Shown: positions 45,865 to 55,544, counted from the first letter of the stretch. The stretch: DNA of 64,000 bases from Nitrospira sp. (GCA_024331095.1 JANDJE010000007.1:17426-81425); one strand, 5' to 3'. A program made the numbers and translations. The notes: generated by a model from the letters alone, not told the origin.

Positions 45865-46437
45865 ATGAAAGAGCCCCGTCGATCAGCCTCATCTCCATCT
45901 CATAATGCCTCGGTAAGTACCCGGCGGGTGATGGTGGGAGTTCTGGGGGGGAGTAAATCGGACTTCCCCATTCTGGAAAAAGCCGGTGCCATCTTGGCCG
46001 AATTGTGCATTCCCTATGAGATGCTGGTCGTTTCGGCGCACCGGACTCCAGATAGGCTATTCGAGTATGCTACGACTGCTGCCGAGCGTGGAATCGAAGT
46101 GATCATCGCTGGAGCCGGAGGGGCAGCTCATCTTCCGGGGATGCTCGCCGCCAAAACCCATCTTCCCGTCATTGGCGTCCCTATTCCAACCGAGCACCTG
46201 CGCGGTCTTGATTCCTTGTTATCCATTGTTCAAATGCCGAGAGGGATTCCGGTGGCGACGGTGGCGATTGGGGGCGGTGAAAACGCGGGATTGCTTGCGG
46301 CGCAGATTCTTGCCGGACGATATCCGGACGTTGCCGAGCGCGTCAAGCAGTATCGGCATCGGCAGACCGAGACTGTGCTCAATTCTCCAGAGGCCGGTGG
46401 AATCAAGGCATTCACGTCCGCCACTCACCGTGAATGA
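45865..46437 (+). CDS. purE: N5-carboxyaminoimidazole ribonucleotide mutase PurE
   Basis: 190 residues from ATG 45865, or 168 from ATG 45931. Family motifs: VGVLGGSKSDFPILEKAG, VSAHRTPDRL, IIAGAGGAAHLPGMLA and GGGENAGLLAAQIL. It moves the carboxylate of N5-CAIR to give CAIR in purine synthesis. The family usually starts only a few residues before GGSKSD, so the 45931 start may be real. purK follows 9 nt downstream. Confidence 0.95.
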   Translation: MKEPRRSASSPSHNASVSTRRVMVGVLGGSKSDFPILEKAGAILAELCIPYEMLVVSAHRTPDRLFEYATTAAERGIEVIIAGAGGAAHLPGMLAAKTHLPVIGVPIPTEHLRGLDSLLSIVQMPRGIPVATVAIGGGENAGLLAAQILAGRYPDVAERVKQYRHRQTETVLNSPEAGGIKAFTSATHRE

Positions 46438-46446
46438 TCATTCCGC

Positions 46447-47640
46447 ATGACGCAGGCGATTCTCGAACCGGGCTCGGTTCTTGGCGTATTAGGCGGCGGG
46501 CAGTTGGGAGCGATGTTCGCCGGAGCGGCGAGGCGAATGGGTTATCGCGTCGCCGTATGGGATCCAGATCCCGATGCACCGGCTCATGCCGTCGCGGACC
46601 GATCGTTCGTTTCCTCCTTCTTCGATTCTCAGAGTTTCGAGGCCTTTTCCCGTTTTGTCCACGCGATAACATTCGAGTGGGAAAATGTCCCGGCCGAACT
46701 ATGTGAGTGGTTCGAGCAAAGTCATCCGGTCAGGCCGTCGTCGTCGGTCCTCCGCACCATTCAAGACCGAATCACACAAAAACAGTTCCTTTCGGCCGTC
46801 TCTCTGCCTGTTCCGGCTTTTGTTGCCCTGAATTCACCGACACAACTGGTCGAAGCCGTGAAACAGATCGGTCTGCCGGCCGTGTGCAAAACCGTGAGGT
46901 CAGGCTATGATGGAAAAGGGCAGTGGATCATCCGCCAGCTGGCCGAAATCGAGGGAGTTACCCATGAATTGCAGCAAGCGAAACCCTCTTGCTCCAAGTG
47001 GATTCTCGAACAGTTGGTGACATTTGAGCGAGAGGTATCGGTCCTCGTTGTTCGTGGGCACGACGGCGAAAGTCGCATATATCCTCCTGCGCACAATGTG
47101 CACGAACGCGGCATCCTACGTCTGACGCGCGTTCCCTCCTCCCTCCGGCCCGATACCGCACGGGCCGTTGAGTTCCTTGCTCGGCAGGCGGTCGAGAAGT
47201 TGAACGGAGTCGGCGTCTTTTGTGTCGAATTTTTTCAAACGGCGGACGGGCTTCTTATTAATGAAATCGCTCCGCGCCCCCATAACTCAGGCCACTACAC
47301 TCTGGATGCCTGTACCGTCTCGCAGTTTGAACAGCAGGTTCGTGTTCTTTGCGGGTTGCCGTTGGGAGAAATCCGCTTGCTTAGCCCTGCCGCAATGGTC
47401 AATCTGCTTGGTACCGAGGCGCAAACCTTGACAACCGGACGGCAGTACCGGGAGCTGACTTCCATTCCGGGAGCGGTGCTGCATCTATACGGGAAACGGG
47501 TTGTGCGTCCCGGGAGGAAAATGGGACACGTCACCTTTCTTGCCGAACACGCCGAAGAAACCGTCGAGCGAGCCGAGCGGCTGATGCGCCTACTGGAACC
47601 GTCGGAAGAACGGATGCTTCATCGATCCCATCTGTCGTAG
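46447..47640 (+). CDS. purK: N5-carboxyaminoimidazole ribonucleotide synthase PurK
   Basis: 397 residues, ATP-grasp enzyme. LGVLGGGQLGAMFAGAARRM at the N-terminus, FEWENVPAEL, TVRSGYDGKGQWI and NEIAPRPHNSGHYTLDAC are canonical. It carboxylates AIR with bicarbonate and ATP to make the PurE substrate. Its 3' end overlaps the convergent rhomboid gene by 22 nt. Confidence 0.95.
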   Translation: MTQAILEPGSVLGVLGGGQLGAMFAGAARRMGYRVAVWDPDPDAPAHAVADRSFVSSFFDSQSFEAFSRFVHAITFEWENVPAELCEWFEQSHPVRPSSSVLRTIQDRITQKQFLSAVSLPVPAFVALNSPTQLVEAVKQIGLPAVCKTVRSGYDGKGQWIIRQLAEIEGVTHELQQAKPSCSKWILEQLVTFEREVSVLVVRGHDGESRIYPPAHNVHERGILRLTRVPSSLRPDTARAVEFLARQAVEKLNGVGVFCVEFFQTADGLLINEIAPRPHNSGHYTLDACTVSQFEQQVRVLCGLPLGEIRLLSPAAMVNLLGTEAQTLTTGRQYRELTSIPGAVLHLYGKRVVRPGRKMGHVTFLAEHAEETVERAERLMRLLEPSEERMLHRSHLS

Positions 47641-48329
47641 GGACGACTCGGCGAAAAGAAGGGGACGTCGGGCCGTTTAAAAAAGCCGATCAGCGCCATG
47701 CCCGCGACGAATCCGCCGATATGGGCAAAAAAAGCGACGCCGCCTCCGGAGGCCCCGACGCTCATGCCGCCGCTCACCAATTGGGTGACAAACCACATAC
47801 CTAACACAATACCGGCCGGGACTCGAGCGATGCCCAGTCCCATCAGCCAGACCAGCACGTGGGCGCGGGGGTACAGCAGTAAATAGGCCCCCAGTACGGC
47901 TGAAATGGCTCCGCTTGCCCCCACCATGGGAATTGTGGAAGAAGGGTCGATGAGGGCGTGGCTCAGCGCCGCGAGTATGCCTGACAACACATAAAAGACA
48001 ATGTACTTCACGTGTCCCATGGCATCCTCGATGTTGTTTCCGAAGATCCAGAGATACAGCATGTTGCCCAACAGATGCATCCATCCGCCATGGAGAAACA
48101 TGCTGGTGACCAACGTCAGGCTTGCCGGCACGGCCACGGAAAAGTTCTCCGGGAACGCGGCGTTCCCGAAGATCACGGCGGGGATTGCGCCGTATTGAAA
48201 CACAAACAGTTCTCCGGCTTGGCCCGGCAGCGATTCCTGATAAAGAAAAATCGCAACGCATATGATGATCAGTAAAACGGTGATGAAAGGAGTGCGCTCG
48301 GTGGGATTGTCGTCATGAAGAGGGATCAC
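47619..48329 (-). CDS. Rhomboid-family intramembrane serine protease
   Basis: 236 residues, about six membrane helices. The catalytic dyad is visible: Ser139 in VGASGAISAVLGAY and His203 in FFAHIGGFVAGM. The HGGWMHLLGNMLYLW loop with the conserved Asn is present. It would cleave membrane proteins within the bilayer. The L1 loop is long. Substrate unknown. Its stop overlaps purK. Confidence 0.92.
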   Translation of the reverse strand: MIPLHDDNPTERTPFITVLLIIICVAIFLYQESLPGQAGELFVFQYGAIPAVIFGNAAFPENFSVAVPASLTLVTSMFLHGGWMHLLGNMLYLWIFGNNIEDAMGHVKYIVFYVLSGILAALSHALIDPSSTIPMVGASGAISAVLGAYLLLYPRAHVLVWLMGLGIARVPAGIVLGMWFVTQLVSGGMSVGASGGGVAFFAHIGGFVAGMALIGFFKRPDVPFFSPSRPYDRWDR

Positions 48330-48341
48330 AGCGCCCCCTCC

Positions 48342-49214
48342 TCAGCGAGAACGGGACTGAGTCGCGGCAAGACGCGGCAGCAGCGGATCGGGGGGGAGGG
48401 TTCCATCGGGTTCGAGCGGGACGGAAAATCCCGCGGCATGGGTATGCCCGCCTCCTCCGAACGAAGCGGCGATGGCTCCGACGTCTCTGCCCCCGGCGCG
48501 GGATCGCAGACTGAAATAGCGCCGTCCATCACGGTCGTGCCAGATGAGACAAAACGGGTGGTCAGAAGAAAGCCGTTCGCCGATTTGACTCGTCAAAATC
48601 GCGCTATGAACCGACGGCACAATGTCTCCCTGAAACTCCACCATCACGACGTGGGCCGTCAATTTGCCGACCAATTCCTGCTCGTAGCGAAGAATCGCAC
48701 GGCCTTCTTGTTCGAGGGTCGCTTGGGAAAAGCGGTCCCACGCCTGAAAATCAAACGGGTAGGACGCAATCGCCGCGTTGATTTCCCGGCTTGCCGGCAA
48801 GGCCCATCGCCATAAATCCTTGTCTTCGATGTATCGAAGCAGCCACGGCGGAGATGAGCCGTGGGCCCATTCCCAGGCCAACACGGCACCGGATTTCGTC
48901 TGATCAAAATACGCGTACGGGCGCCCCTCCAAGGCCTTTTCCGCCGTAATATGGTGATCCAGGATGAGCAATTCTTTCGTTTCGCTCGCCATGGCGTCAA
49001 GAACCGAGGGTGCGTAACTGAAATCGACGATGACGACCCGATGGTCTTTGAGATCGGGCGGTGGAGGAACGCCGTGCTTGACCGCGAGAAAGCGGGCGCC
49101 GGGATATTTCTTCCAAATAGCCCAGGCCGCTCCGAACCCGTCCGAGCAATCGGCATGATACAGCACAACGTCCGGCGGGTTTCGGAACTTTTGTATATGA
49201 GGCGAGTCAGCCAT
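48342..49214 (-). CDS. DHH/DHHA1 phosphoesterase-type protein
   Basis: 290 residues. Metal-site motifs HADCSDGFGAAW, VIVDFSY and LLILDHHITAEKALEG are those of DHH phosphoesterases, though the name-giving DHH here reads LDHH, and DHHA1 ends in SFGGGGHTHAAGF. Relatives include RecJ, oligoribonuclease NrnA and cyclic-dinucleotide enzymes. The short length favours a small-substrate enzyme over RecJ. It lies 12 nt upstream of the rhomboid gene on the same strand. Confidence 0.85.
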   Translation of the reverse strand: MADSPHIQKFRNPPDVVLYHADCSDGFGAAWAIWKKYPGARFLAVKHGVPPPPDLKDHRVVIVDFSYAPSVLDAMASETKELLILDHHITAEKALEGRPYAYFDQTKSGAVLAWEWAHGSSPPWLLRYIEDKDLWRWALPASREINAAIASYPFDFQAWDRFSQATLEQEGRAILRYEQELVGKLTAHVVMVEFQGDIVPSVHSAILTSQIGERLSSDHPFCLIWHDRDGRRYFSLRSRAGGRDVGAIAASFGGGGHTHAAGFSVPLEPDGTLPPDPLLPRLAATQSRSR

Positions 49215-49338
49215 GGGAAATGATTACAAAAGATAACATGGGGCGTGGGCAAACGAAAAGGCCAGCGCAAGACCGATGGGGGCTGACTAGAACGTCCGCT
49301 GCGTTCCCAGAACGCTCGCCAAATCGTTTGAGGGATGA

Positions 49339-50394
49339 TCAGAGCGAGTTGAGGTGATCGATCAACTGACGCAGTCGTCCCGCGCTTCGACGGTTGAACG
49401 TAAACACCAGTCGGGGCAGATGCCGCAACGCCGGTTCGTCAAGCTCTTCTTCCAAGGCGCCGCGCAATTCGAATCGGCCCTCGGCCAAGAGATCGCCGAA
49501 CCGTTCCCGAACGGATTCGAGTTGTTCGGGAGAAACGGACGAGTTCAGCCGCATCGACAACTGTCGTCCGACGAATCGAATGGAGTGGTACCGACGATAG
49601 AAGCGGAGAATGTGATCGACGGCCGCATCGGCGGAATCCATGATCGTGAACAGGCTCAGGTCGTCTTCGCTGATCAGCCGGCGTTCCAAGAGTTGCTTTC
49701 TGATGAAAGCCTCCCAATCGTTCCAATAATCACAGCCCGGCGTCTGAAGGCAGACGATCGGTTGCGGATCGCTTTTCCCGGTTTGAGCCAGCGTCAGGAT
49801 CTCGAAGCCTTCGTCATGGGTGCCGAATCCGCCGGGAAACAGTGCGATGGCGTCCGCTTCTTTTTGGAACATCAATTTTCTGGTGAAAAAATATTTGAAC
49901 GTGATCAGCTTCGGATCGTCGGCGATGATGTTGTTGGGGCCTTGCTCAAAGGGGAGCATGATGTTGACGCCGAAACTGTTCTCGCGTCCGGCCCCTTCCT
50001 GGGCGGCGCGCATGATCCCGTCCGCTCCTCCGGTGATGACCATGAACCCGGCTCGGACAACGGCTCGTGCAAAGCGGAAAGCCAATTGATAATTGGGATC
50101 ATCCGACGGCGTTCTGGCCGAACCGAAGATGCTGATCTTTTTCCGGTCGCGGTAACTTCGAAACACGCAAAACGCGTGGCGGAGCTCTTTAACGGCTCGG
50201 TTGACGATTTTGAGGTCGAGCAGATCGAGGTTTGCGTCATGGAGCTTAAAGAGATTGCACAACAGTTCTTTCATGAGCGTGAGGCGCAGATCGTCCTCCG
50301 GCTTGTCGAGCAAGGCGCCGACCTGTTGGAGGATTTCTTCTTTGGGGGGGGAGAGGCGCTCACGAACCTGCTGAGATCGCGCGGATATAGTCAT
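49339..50394 (-). CDS. LOG-family protein
   Basis: 351 residues. Core VITGGADGIMRAAQEGAGRE and LFPGGFGTHDEGFE (the PGGxGTxxE motif) define the LOG/lysine-decarboxylase-like fold. Plant LOG enzymes release active cytokinin from its nucleotide; bacterial members hydrolyse nucleotide N-glycosidic bonds. Extra N-terminal (about 100) and C-terminal (about 90) helical regions make it longer than minimal LOG proteins (about 190) and closer to PpnN-like nucleosidases. No operon partner. Confidence 0.88.
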   Translation of the reverse strand: MTISARSQQVRERLSPPKEEILQQVGALLDKPEDDLRLTLMKELLCNLFKLHDANLDLLDLKIVNRAVKELRHAFCVFRSYRDRKKISIFGSARTPSDDPNYQLAFRFARAVVRAGFMVITGGADGIMRAAQEGAGRENSFGVNIMLPFEQGPNNIIADDPKLITFKYFFTRKLMFQKEADAIALFPGGFGTHDEGFEILTLAQTGKSDPQPIVCLQTPGCDYWNDWEAFIRKQLLERRLISEDDLSLFTIMDSADAAVDHILRFYRRYHSIRFVGRQLSMRLNSSVSPEQLESVRERFGDLLAEGRFELRGALEEELDEPALRHLPRLVFTFNRRSAGRLRQLIDHLNSL

Positions 50395-50484
50395 GATGTG
50401 GTCTCTGCCGTCAAAAGTTCACGAAAATTGTATCAACGGATCGTCCGGCGGTCAAAGATCCGTCGAGAAGTCGAAGAGGATCGA

Positions 50485-51228
50485 CTACGGGAGATCGCAA
50501 CCGGTTGTCGTGTTCTGGAGCATCCACGCCTTGATTTTGGACTGATCCGACGGGGAAAGGCCGGAAAATTGAATTTCGGTGGTTGACTGTGAGGATCTGA
50601 CGGCGTCGCCGCTGTCTCCGATTCGAACAGGCGGGGCCACGACCGTTCCTCGGATGGTCAAGGGTGTGACAAAATCGGGAAGGGAGAAATTCAGGAGGAC
50701 GGGAGTGTCGGGCAGCAGGGAAAGGAGAGACTGGACCAGCGCGCCAACGTGACTGAGTTGCACGATGACGGCCTGGCACTCGCGCGGCGGATCGCTTCCT
50801 TCCAACACTTGAAGGATGGCCGGGATCTGCACCGCCCGCCGTTGAGGGGAGAGAATCAAGTCTCTGACGGTGAGGACGCCGACCGGCAGTCGCTCTTTCG
50901 TCACGATCAGGATAGGCGAGCCGCTGGACATCATGAGCGTGGAGGCCTCGTCGACCAGACGATCATACTCGATGAACTGCACCGGTTGCGTCATGATCGT
51001 CCGCACTTCGATATCATCCGGTTCCAGGCCCTGGGCCACTACTTTCCTGACGATATCCGTGGGCGTCATGAGCCCGTAAGACGCCTCCGTGTCCTTGACA
51101 AGCAGACAGGGCATCCGTTCCCGTTCCATCAGCGAAGCCGCTTCCGTGACGGAAACGTCGCCGGGAATTTGAACGACGCCTGGTGTCATCATATGGGCGA
51201 CCACTGTGTCACTATAGCTGGCGGCCAT
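50485..51228 (-). CDS. CBS-pair protein with PilZ-like C-terminus
   Basis: 247 residues. Two CBS repeats: VAHMMTPGVVQIPGDVSVTE and VRTIMTQPVQFIEYDRLVDE, each with a later G(V/L)MT/LTVRD segment. The C-terminal 110 residues contain IRGTVVAPPV and EIQFSGLSPSD, like a PilZ domain without its Arg motif. It likely senses an adenine nucleotide or similar ligand. Start is uncertain: ATG 51309 is in frame, but a TATACT box at 51319-51314 would place transcription after it, so I chose 51228. Confidence 0.75.
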   Translation of the reverse strand: MAASYSDTVVAHMMTPGVVQIPGDVSVTEAASLMERERMPCLLVKDTEASYGLMTPTDIVRKVVAQGLEPDDIEVRTIMTQPVQFIEYDRLVDEASTLMMSSGSPILIVTKERLPVGVLTVRDLILSPQRRAVQIPAILQVLEGSDPPRECQAVIVQLSHVGALVQSLLSLLPDTPVLLNFSLPDFVTPLTIRGTVVAPPVRIGDSGDAVRSSQSTTEIQFSGLSPSDQSKIKAWMLQNTTTGCDLP

Positions 51229-51421
51229 CGGTGGGTCGTTCCCCTTATTGAGCATCGATCGGCCGGGTTTTTCCGCTTGGGGCCATCCGGCTTCCGGAGC
51301 CTGTGGCATGCCAAGTATAGCAGACGGTCCTTGTGTGCCATGATACCGTGAAGCGCTTGTGATTCACTTGTGATTCAATGGTTTCAAGGCGTACACTTTA
51401 GGCATCTTGGCACGTCAAAAA

Positions 51422-52924
51422 ATGAGAGGCATGGAGACTCCGGATCTCGTCGAGCGATCGTTCCTCCGTCGTCTTGAGCAAGTCCAGCTTCATGGGCTGG
51501 GCCTTTCCCTCGACGTGTACTCCCCTGACATCTTTACCTTGCTTGGAACGCTGCGCCAACGTCAAGTGTTTCCCGACTATATGGAGATCTTTCGCGCAGC
51601 TCCCGCAGCGTTGGCCGCCGCCAGGAACCGGATGGGCGAAAGCTTGACCCCATACCACGGAGAAGGGCTGTGGCTGACACAGCCAGGCGTTCGCGAAGAT
51701 CCGATGTTTCATAAAGAAATGGACGAGATCGCGTGCCATCTATCGGTGCTTGACAGTGCATGGCTGACACACGAATGCGCCGCCAAGTCTATCGCCGGCT
51801 ATTCGTATGGAACGTATTTGCCGCCGCTTTATACCGAAGCCGGCGCGGCTGTGGTGGCTGAAAATGCAATGGCCGCGCAAGCCATGCTTGATCGGCATGA
51901 TGGCTTCGTGAACGGCCGCTCCCCGTTACTGCTTCTTGAGCTGCCTCCATTGACCTATTTTGTGGCCGGTACCCTGCCGATCCCCACGTTTTTCCGTTTT
52001 ATTACGCGGGCTGCTCCATGTGGGCTTGTGCTCGATGTCGGACATCTGTGGACCGTATTTCGTTACTCAGGGGCTTGGCGAACGGCTTCCCTTGAGCGAT
52101 TCGTCGACGGATTTCTTGAAGAGTTTCCCTTGCATCGTGTCGTCCAAATCCACGTCGCCGGGCTCGATCTCCATACCGCCGAAAAAGGCGTTCCAGGAGT
52201 TTGTCCACGACCGAAAGAAACGGATCGCCCACCCTCTTGGATAGACGCCCATGGCGCTCCCATTCCGCAGCTTCTGTTCGAGATGCTGGATCGGATTCTT
52301 GGGAACCCGCGCTTGACCAATTTGCGAGGGCTTGCGCTGGAGGTGGACACGAAGGCGGTTCCGTTGATCGTGAAAGAATTCTCGGAGTTCCGGGAACGGT
52401 ATGCGTGGGTTTTCTCGGATGGGCGCAGACTCAAAAAGACGCTCGTTTCGGATGAGAAGATATGTGCGACTCCGAAAGAGTGCACGTCGGCCGCCGTCAG
52501 GTCTGAGCTCGAATCGGCCTGCGAACGATATGCCCGTGTCGTTTCCGGACAAGCTGAACCGGTGGGACCGGAGTGGACGCAGCCGACAGCCTGCATCGAT
52601 GAGCTTGACCTGTATCGATCCGTCTATCTTCCATACGAGATCCTGTTCTGGGGAGGCGACGTGCGCGCGATGTTTCCCGAATCCTGCGGCCGGCTCGATG
52701 AAAAGGGGGTGTCGCTCTCCACGTTCGTATCCTTTTGGTTCGAACGTCCCAGGACGATGGAAGGTTCTTACGATTTCTTTCTGGTCAAGATATCGATGTT
52801 TGTGGAATTTGTCCGCCAAGCGGCCCCGGAATTGATCGCTATCGCCGAGCGGGAAGCCGACGAACTTCGACGGGCCTATGCCTTTGCCAACGAGCCGTCT
52901 CCGCAGACGGTAGAGGCGGCGTGA
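51422..52924 (+). CDS. DUF692/MNIO-like TIM-barrel protein
   Basis: 500 residues. The first 310 follow the pattern of multinuclear non-heme iron oxidases: YHGEGLW (His79), WLTHECA (His117), LLLELPP (Glu173), GLVLDVGHLW (Asp205, His208), VVQIHVAGLDLH (His244), WIDAHGAPIP (Asp275, His277) and a final ALEVD (Glu307). Such enzymes modify cysteine or other residues in ribosomal peptides. The remaining 190 residues are an extra region that I cannot assign. No precursor peptide or partner protein is evident nearby; dus follows after 1 nt. The family call is by pattern, and the residues are near but not identical to those of classical members. Confidence 0.6.
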   Translation: MRGMETPDLVERSFLRRLEQVQLHGLGLSLDVYSPDIFTLLGTLRQRQVFPDYMEIFRAAPAALAAARNRMGESLTPYHGEGLWLTQPGVREDPMFHKEMDEIACHLSVLDSAWLTHECAAKSIAGYSYGTYLPPLYTEAGAAVVAENAMAAQAMLDRHDGFVNGRSPLLLLELPPLTYFVAGTLPIPTFFRFITRAAPCGLVLDVGHLWTVFRYSGAWRTASLERFVDGFLEEFPLHRVVQIHVAGLDLHTAEKGVPGVCPRPKETDRPPSWIDAHGAPIPQLLFEMLDRILGNPRLTNLRGLALEVDTKAVPLIVKEFSEFRERYAWVFSDGRRLKKTLVSDEKICATPKECTSAAVRSELESACERYARVVSGQAEPVGPEWTQPTACIDELDLYRSVYLPYEILFWGGDVRAMFPESCGRLDEKGVSLSTFVSFWFERPRTMEGSYDFFLVKISMFVEFVRQAAPELIAIAEREADELRRAYAFANEPSPQTVEAA

Positions 52925-52925
52925 C

Positions 52926-54092
52926 ATGAACTTTTGGGAGATGTTGCCTCGTCCCGTCATCGGCCTTGCTCCCATGGACGGCGTTACGGATGCGGGCTTT
53001 CGCTCCATCGTTGCGCGGCAGGGAAAACCGGACGTCATCTTCACGGAATTCACGCACGTGCACGACGTCTGCCGAGGCCCCGAGCATCTGCTGGATACCC
53101 TCATCTACAGCGAGATCGAGCGTCCCATCGTGGCGCAGCTCTACGGGAACGATCCCGATCTGTTTTATCGGGCCGCCTACGCGGTGTGCGAACTGGGGTT
53201 TGACGGGTTGGACATCAACATGGGGTGCCCATCCAAGAGCGTGGCCTCGTCCGGGTCCGGCGCAGGGTTGATCAGGACTCCGGCATTGGCGCGGGCCATT
53301 CTCCGAGAGGCAAAGCGTGGAATCGACGACTGGGCGAACGGCCGGACGCTGGAACAAGCCGGCTTCCAGCCCGAGAAGGTGGCGGCGTTCCGCGGGCTCA
53401 ATGAACGCCGTGGAGGTCAAGCACGGATCGAGCGTCGCTCCATTCCGCTTTCCGTGAAAACAAGAATCGGATATGACGCCGTGGCGGTGGAGCCGTGGCT
53501 CGATCAGTTGGCGGCGGAGCATCCGGCGGCGATCTCCCTTCACGGGCGGACGCTCAAGCAGATGTATCACGGCTCGGCGGATTGGTCGGCCATTGCTCGC
53601 GCGGCGGAGATGGTCGGAGGGACGGGCATCCTGTTGTTCGGAAACGGCGACATCCGGAGCCTTCACGAAGCGGCCGTGCGCGTTCGTGAGACGGGAGTGG
53701 ACGGCGTGTTGGTCGGGCGAGCTGTTCTCGGCGCGCCATGGTTTTTTAAGGAGAAGGAGCGGGCCCGCACGTTTGCACAGCGGGCGAATGAAGCGGACGT
53801 CGAATGGGATGAGCAAGAGGTCCCGCTGAGCCGGCGATTCGCGATCTTGCTGGATCACGCCCGTCAGTTCGAAGCGTTCTGCGGGCCGAATCGGTTCTAT
53901 CGCATGCGCAAGCACCTGGCCTGGTATTGCAAAGGATTTCCCCATGCGGCCGCGCTTCGGGCGCGGATGGTGCGCCTGTCTTCCATCGGCGAACTTGAAT
54001 CCATTTTGGATGATTATCTGAACGACCGACTTCTCCTGGCTGCGACGGAACAAGTCGATGATGAACTGGAACCGGCCTCGCGATGCGGATAG
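52926..54092 (+). CDS. dus: tRNA-dihydrouridine synthase
   Basis: 388 residues, FMN-dependent. Motifs: IGLAPMDGVTDAGFRSIV, QLYGNDPDLFYRAA, DINMGCPSKSV (active-site Cys) and LSVKTRIGY, ISLHGRTLKQMYHGSADW, GNGDIRS, VGRAVLGAPWFF. It reduces uridines in the D-loop of tRNA. A 30-40 residue insert lies around 140-175. The gene begins 1 nt after the preceding stop and overlaps maf by 10 nt, so the three appear to form an operon. The subgroup (DusB-like) is not certain. Confidence 0.94.
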   Translation: MNFWEMLPRPVIGLAPMDGVTDAGFRSIVARQGKPDVIFTEFTHVHDVCRGPEHLLDTLIYSEIERPIVAQLYGNDPDLFYRAAYAVCELGFDGLDINMGCPSKSVASSGSGAGLIRTPALARAILREAKRGIDDWANGRTLEQAGFQPEKVAAFRGLNERRGGQARIERRSIPLSVKTRIGYDAVAVEPWLDQLAAEHPAAISLHGRTLKQMYHGSADWSAIARAAEMVGGTGILLFGNGDIRSLHEAAVRVRETGVDGVLVGRAVLGAPWFFKEKERARTFAQRANEADVEWDEQEVPLSRRFAILLDHARQFEAFCGPNRFYRMRKHLAWYCKGFPHAAALRARMVRLSSIGELESILDDYLNDRLLLAATEQVDDELEPASRCG

Positions 54093-54715
54093 TCTTGGCA
54101 TCGACGTCGCCGCGTCGCCGTGAACTGCTCGGTCTTTTGGGAGTGCCTTTCGACGTCTGTGAGCCGAGTTTTGTCGAACAACCGATGTCCGGCTTCGCTC
54201 CTCGCGAACAGGTTGCGTATTTCGCCTTGGAGAAGGCGCGATCCGTTGCGGGGGCGCGATCCGACGACATTGTGTTGGGCGGTGATACCGTGATCGAGTC
54301 CGATGGCCGTCTTCTGGGGAAGCCCCGCGACAGGGAAGACGCCCTCCGTATGCTGACGAACCTTGCAGGGCGACCTCATCAGGTCCACTCCGCCGTGGCT
54401 CTCTGTCATCAATCGCGATCCGTCGAGCGGGTGGAGGTTGCGACGGCTACCGTTCACATGAAACCGGACGGCGGCGGGATTGAACGGTATCTTGAGACCG
54501 GAGAGTTTTGGGGCAAGGCCGGAAGCTACTCGATTCAGGGGAGGGGAGCGGATTTGATCGAGACGATCCAGGGTGATTACACAACGGTTGTCGGGCTTCC
54601 CTTGAAGATCGTTGCGAGTCTGTTGCGGCTTGCCGGTTATCCTATCTCGCAAGAAGATGTGGAAGCCTTGTATCGACGAAAGCCTTATCCGAACTGGTCC
54701 CGGTTTGCGAGCTGA
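54083..54715 (+). CDS. maf: Maf-family nucleoside triphosphate pyrophosphatase
   Basis: 210 residues. RIVLASTSPRRRELLGLLG, VLGGDTVIESDG, LGKPRDREDALRML and GEFWGKAGSYSIQGRGA are the family motifs. Maf proteins hydrolyse non-canonical or modified NTPs and so clean the nucleotide pool. Starts inside the end of dus. Confidence 0.94.
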   Translation: MRIVLASTSPRRRELLGLLGVPFDVCEPSFVEQPMSGFAPREQVAYFALEKARSVAGARSDDIVLGGDTVIESDGRLLGKPRDREDALRMLTNLAGRPHQVHSAVALCHQSRSVERVEVATATVHMKPDGGGIERYLETGEFWGKAGSYSIQGRGADLIETIQGDYTTVVGLPLKIVASLLRLAGYPISQEDVEALYRRKPYPNWSRFAS

Positions 54716-54808
54716 TTGCATACCGGAGAAGGTTTCCCTACAATGCCTCGGTGTTTCACGATGTCTGAGAGACGGCATCGAACGAATGAAGGGGAGTCAA
54801 GAAAGAGT

Positions 54809-55465
54809 ATGACGTCGCACCGAGTTGGAAAAGCGTGGCTGGTGGCTGCCCTGGTCGGAGCGTCTGCTTTCGCAGGCGGGATTTCTCACGCCATCGATGT
54901 AAACTTGTCCCTCGAAGAGGCCCGTAAAACATTGGAAAGCGGAAGGCTTCCAATGGAGAAAGCCGAACTGCCCGAAGACATTAAGAAGGTGTTGCAACAG
55001 GCGTCATTGTCGAGCCGCGTGGGGGCCGATCCGGAAAAAGATCCGTGCGGCGCCAGCGCGATCTTGCGGACAAAACGGTATCGACTTGAGGCCTTCGGTC
55101 GTCAAGAGGCGGTGGAGTCCAAGAAACGCAAGGTGGAAGTGCGGATGCCGGAAGAATTTGTGAAAAAAGTGTTGGACATGCCGAACATGGAAGTCGAAGT
55201 TCAACTGTGCGGCGATGACGAGTATTTTGCCGAAGGAGCCCTCGTTGAATTGCACCAGGGCGCCAAGCGAATCAAGCCCGTCGATATCGGGCGGGCCGAA
55301 CGCGGACGAAAGAACGAAGAAGGCAACGGACCCGCGTTTCGCTCTCGGTTTACCGCGCTTTTCGCCTATGAGCAATTCGATCCGAATGCGAAGTCGGTCT
55401 TCGTCGTGAACTTGCAAGACGGCCAGGAAGTGCGGATCCCCGCCGATTTTTCCAAAGTCAAATAA
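54809..55465 (+). CDS. Exported protein of unknown function
   Basis: 218 residues with a signal peptide (WLVAALVGASAFAGGISHA). The mature part is charged and helical at first (LSLEEARKTLESGRLPMEKA), then beta-rich, with two cysteines (DPCGAS, QLCGDD) that could form a disulfide. I do not recognise a family. ATG 54809 was chosen because it gives an ideal signal peptide; the frame is open back to 54716. It follows maf by 93 bp. Confidence 0.72.
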   Translation: MTSHRVGKAWLVAALVGASAFAGGISHAIDVNLSLEEARKTLESGRLPMEKAELPEDIKKVLQQASLSSRVGADPEKDPCGASAILRTKRYRLEAFGRQEAVESKKRKVEVRMPEEFVKKVLDMPNMEVEVQLCGDDEYFAEGALVELHQGAKRIKPVDIGRAERGRKNEEGNGPAFRSRFTALFAYEQFDPNAKSVFVVNLQDGQEVRIPADFSKVK

Positions 55466-55544
55466 GAAACGTTAAAGAAGGTTTTTCTCAAGGCCGAACG
55501 GTCGAGGCCCGAAAGGCCGGCGTCGTCACTGTCGGCGCTCGATC

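Noticed and set aside
45620..45898. 92-codon minus-strand frame between HlyD and purE
   Set aside because: Overlaps the purE start, no motif, no ribosome site; too weak to call.
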